Notes under the pieces: generated by a model | What the model saw: the letters and a program-made list of their open reading frames with translations, nothing else | What the model was told of the DNA's origin: nothing | Database searches by the model: none | From: Blautia glucerasea | Lineage (GTDB): Bacteria; Bacillota; Clostridia; Lachnospirales; Lachnospiraceae | DNA: 64,000 bases | Reading direction: 5' to 3' | Assembly (NCBI RefSeq): GCF_013304385.1 | Contig: NZ_JAAITU010000003.1 | Location: 62,001-126,000, forward strand | Made by a program: the position numbers and the translations under genes | Shown: positions 63,467-64,000 of the stretch, in pieces | Layout of the letters: the number at the start of each line of letters is the position of its first letter | How positions within the stretch are numbered: the stretch's first letter is position 1

Positions 63467-63480
63467 CGAACAAAAGTTCG
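63467..63480. promoter_or_regulatory. Candidate LexA (SOS) box
   Basis: CGAACAAAAGTTCG fits the Gram-positive LexA/DinR pattern CGAAC-N4-GTTCG exactly, and one more base pair extends the palindrome on each side. It lies 14 bp upstream of the ylxM -35 hexamer and about 100 bp upstream of the toxin promoter, so which promoter it would control is unclear. Confidence 0.35.
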
Positions 63481-63494
63481 TAAAGAAAAAACAC

Positions 63495-63523
63495 TTGACA
63501 ACCGGATACAAATACGGTAAGAT
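63495..63523 (+). promoter_or_regulatory. Promoter of ylxM-ffh
   Basis: TTGACA at 63495-63500, 17-bp spacer, TAAGAT at 63518-63523; the leader is about 10 nt, so the ribosome site AGGTGAT lies almost at the 5' end. Confidence 0.6.
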
Positions 63524-63540
63524 ACACAAGGTGATTACGA

Positions 63541-63864
63541 ATGGAAAAGTTTGTAGAGCGTACACTTTTGTATGATTTTTATGGAGAACTTCTTACCAGC
63601 AGGCAGCAGCAGGTGTATACGAATGTTGTCCTGGAGGATTATTCCTTAAGTGAAGTAGCCCAGGATTTGGGGATTTCCAGACAGGGAGTACACGATATGA
63701 TCCGGAGATGCGACAAGGCACTGGAGGAGTATGAAGAGAAACTTCATTTAGTTGATAAGTTCCTGAATATACGAAAGCAGGTAAAGCGGATCCATCAGAT
63801 TGCTGAAGAATCCGGGATTGAAGAGATTGCAGCGATTTCCAATGTGATATTAGAGGAGTTATAA
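63541..63864 (+). CDS. ylxM: YlxM-family helix-turn-helix protein
   Basis: A 107-residue protein of the UPF0122/YlxM family, found next to ffh across Firmicutes and linked to SRP function. The helix-turn-helix is in SLSEVAQDLGISRQGVHDMI; LYDFYGELLTSRQQQVYTNV precedes it. It resembles sigma-factor region 4 but stands alone. ffh starts 3 bp after its stop codon. It has its own promoter because foreign genes separate it from ftsY. Confidence 0.92.
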   Translation: MEKFVERTLLYDFYGELLTSRQQQVYTNVVLEDYSLSEVAQDLGISRQGVHDMIRRCDKALEEYEEKLHLVDKFLNIRKQVKRIHQIAEESGIEEIAAISNVILEEL

Positions 63865-63867
63865 TAC

Positions 63868-64000
63868 ATGGCATTTGAAAGCTTGACAGAAAAATTACAG
63901 AATGTATTCAAAAAACTGAGAAGTAAAGGCAGGCTGACAGAAGAAGATGTTAAGATCGCTTTAAAAGAAGTTAAGATGGCTCTTCTTGAAGCAGATGTCA
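63868..64000 (+). CDS. ffh: Signal recognition particle protein Ffh (3'-truncated by window end)
   Basis: Only the first 44 codons are present. They begin MAFESLTEKLQNVFKKLRSK and continue with RLTEEDVKIALKEVKMALLEADV, the N-domain helices of SRP54/Ffh. ATG at 63868, 3 bp after ylxM, with TAGAGGAG upstream. The GTPase and M domains lie beyond the window. Confidence 0.95.
   Translation, partial: MAFESLTEKLQNVFKKLRSKGRLTEEDVKIALKEVKMALLEADV

Overview
The window reads as a chromosomal segment of a low-to-mid GC anaerobic Firmicute of the Lachnospiraceae type (Blautia/Dorea-like). This is inferred from the blocks rnc-smc-ftsY and ylxM-ffh, pta-ackA, yceD-rpmF, a zinc-type L32, a Trp T-box in front of a TrpXYZ-type transporter, an oxygen-independent cobalamin pathway and a selenocysteine system. 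Genes are densely packed, mostly on the + strand, with Shine-Dalgarno sites and several near-consensus sigma-A promoters. No prophage, transposase or CRISPR array was seen.

Layout. 1-2.2 kb: pantothenate/CoA genes (coaBC 3' part, a PanT-like ECF S-component, coaX). 2.2-4.6 kb: an RluA-type pseudouridine synthase and a MATE exporter. 4.7-16.7 kb: a tightly overlapping anaerobic corrin operon, cbiD-cbiL-cbiF-cbiG-cbiH-[cbiJ-cbiE-cbiT fusion]-cbiA-cbiB-cobD-cbiP-cbiC. It would carry cobalt-precorrin-2 to the adenosylcobinamide-phosphate stage; the cobalt chelatase, adenosyltransferase and nucleotide-loop genes are not here. 16.7-20.2 kb: a divergent MocR regulator/pyridoxal kinase pair, a TatD-associated type radical SAM protein and a precorrin-2 dehydrogenase. 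20.3-27.5 kb: lactonase, aroC, corA, a rhomboid-like membrane protein, pyk and lysA. 27.6-36 kb: tRNA-Leu(CAA), ftsH, an orphan zinc-finger membrane protein, polA-coaE-yycJ, and an ACT protein with its PFL/UPF0210 partner. 36-39.4 kb: Trp T-box and a tryptophan-type ABC transporter. 39.4-49.5 kb: tmcAL, pta-ackA, yceD-rpmF, a second MATE exporter, a GH2 enzyme and an ABC-F ATPase. 49.5-53.5 kb: selA-selB, tRNA-Sec on the opposite strand, and moaA. 53.7-64 kb: plsX, rnc-smc-ftsY, a secreted beta-helix protein, ilvA, a small convergent toxin/antisense-RNA locus, ylxM and the start of ffh.

The least described material lies between genes. (i) At 63.0-63.4 kb a 29-codon membrane peptide on the minus strand faces a short, strongly promoted plus-strand RNA. 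The two share a bidirectional terminator and a 15-nt perfect direct repeat at the toxin's first codons, which is the architecture of par/Fst type I toxin-antitoxin loci. (ii) Several highly structured repeat-like elements occupy leaders and gaps: a multi-branched element of about 166 nt between the Trp T-box and trpX; two copies of a long hairpin (pta leader and plsX-rnc gap) whose outer stems differ in sequence but remain self-complementary; a 42-nt identical repeat after lysA and in the pta leader; and a 27-nt repeat upstream of the lactonase gene and of ftsH. (iii) Unusual protein features are a three-enzyme corrin fusion, a MocR protein with arginine where the PLP lysine is expected, a shortened SelB, and a rhomboid-like protein ending in a zinc ribbon.

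All assignments come from reading translated sequence and base-pairing by eye; no database search was possible.
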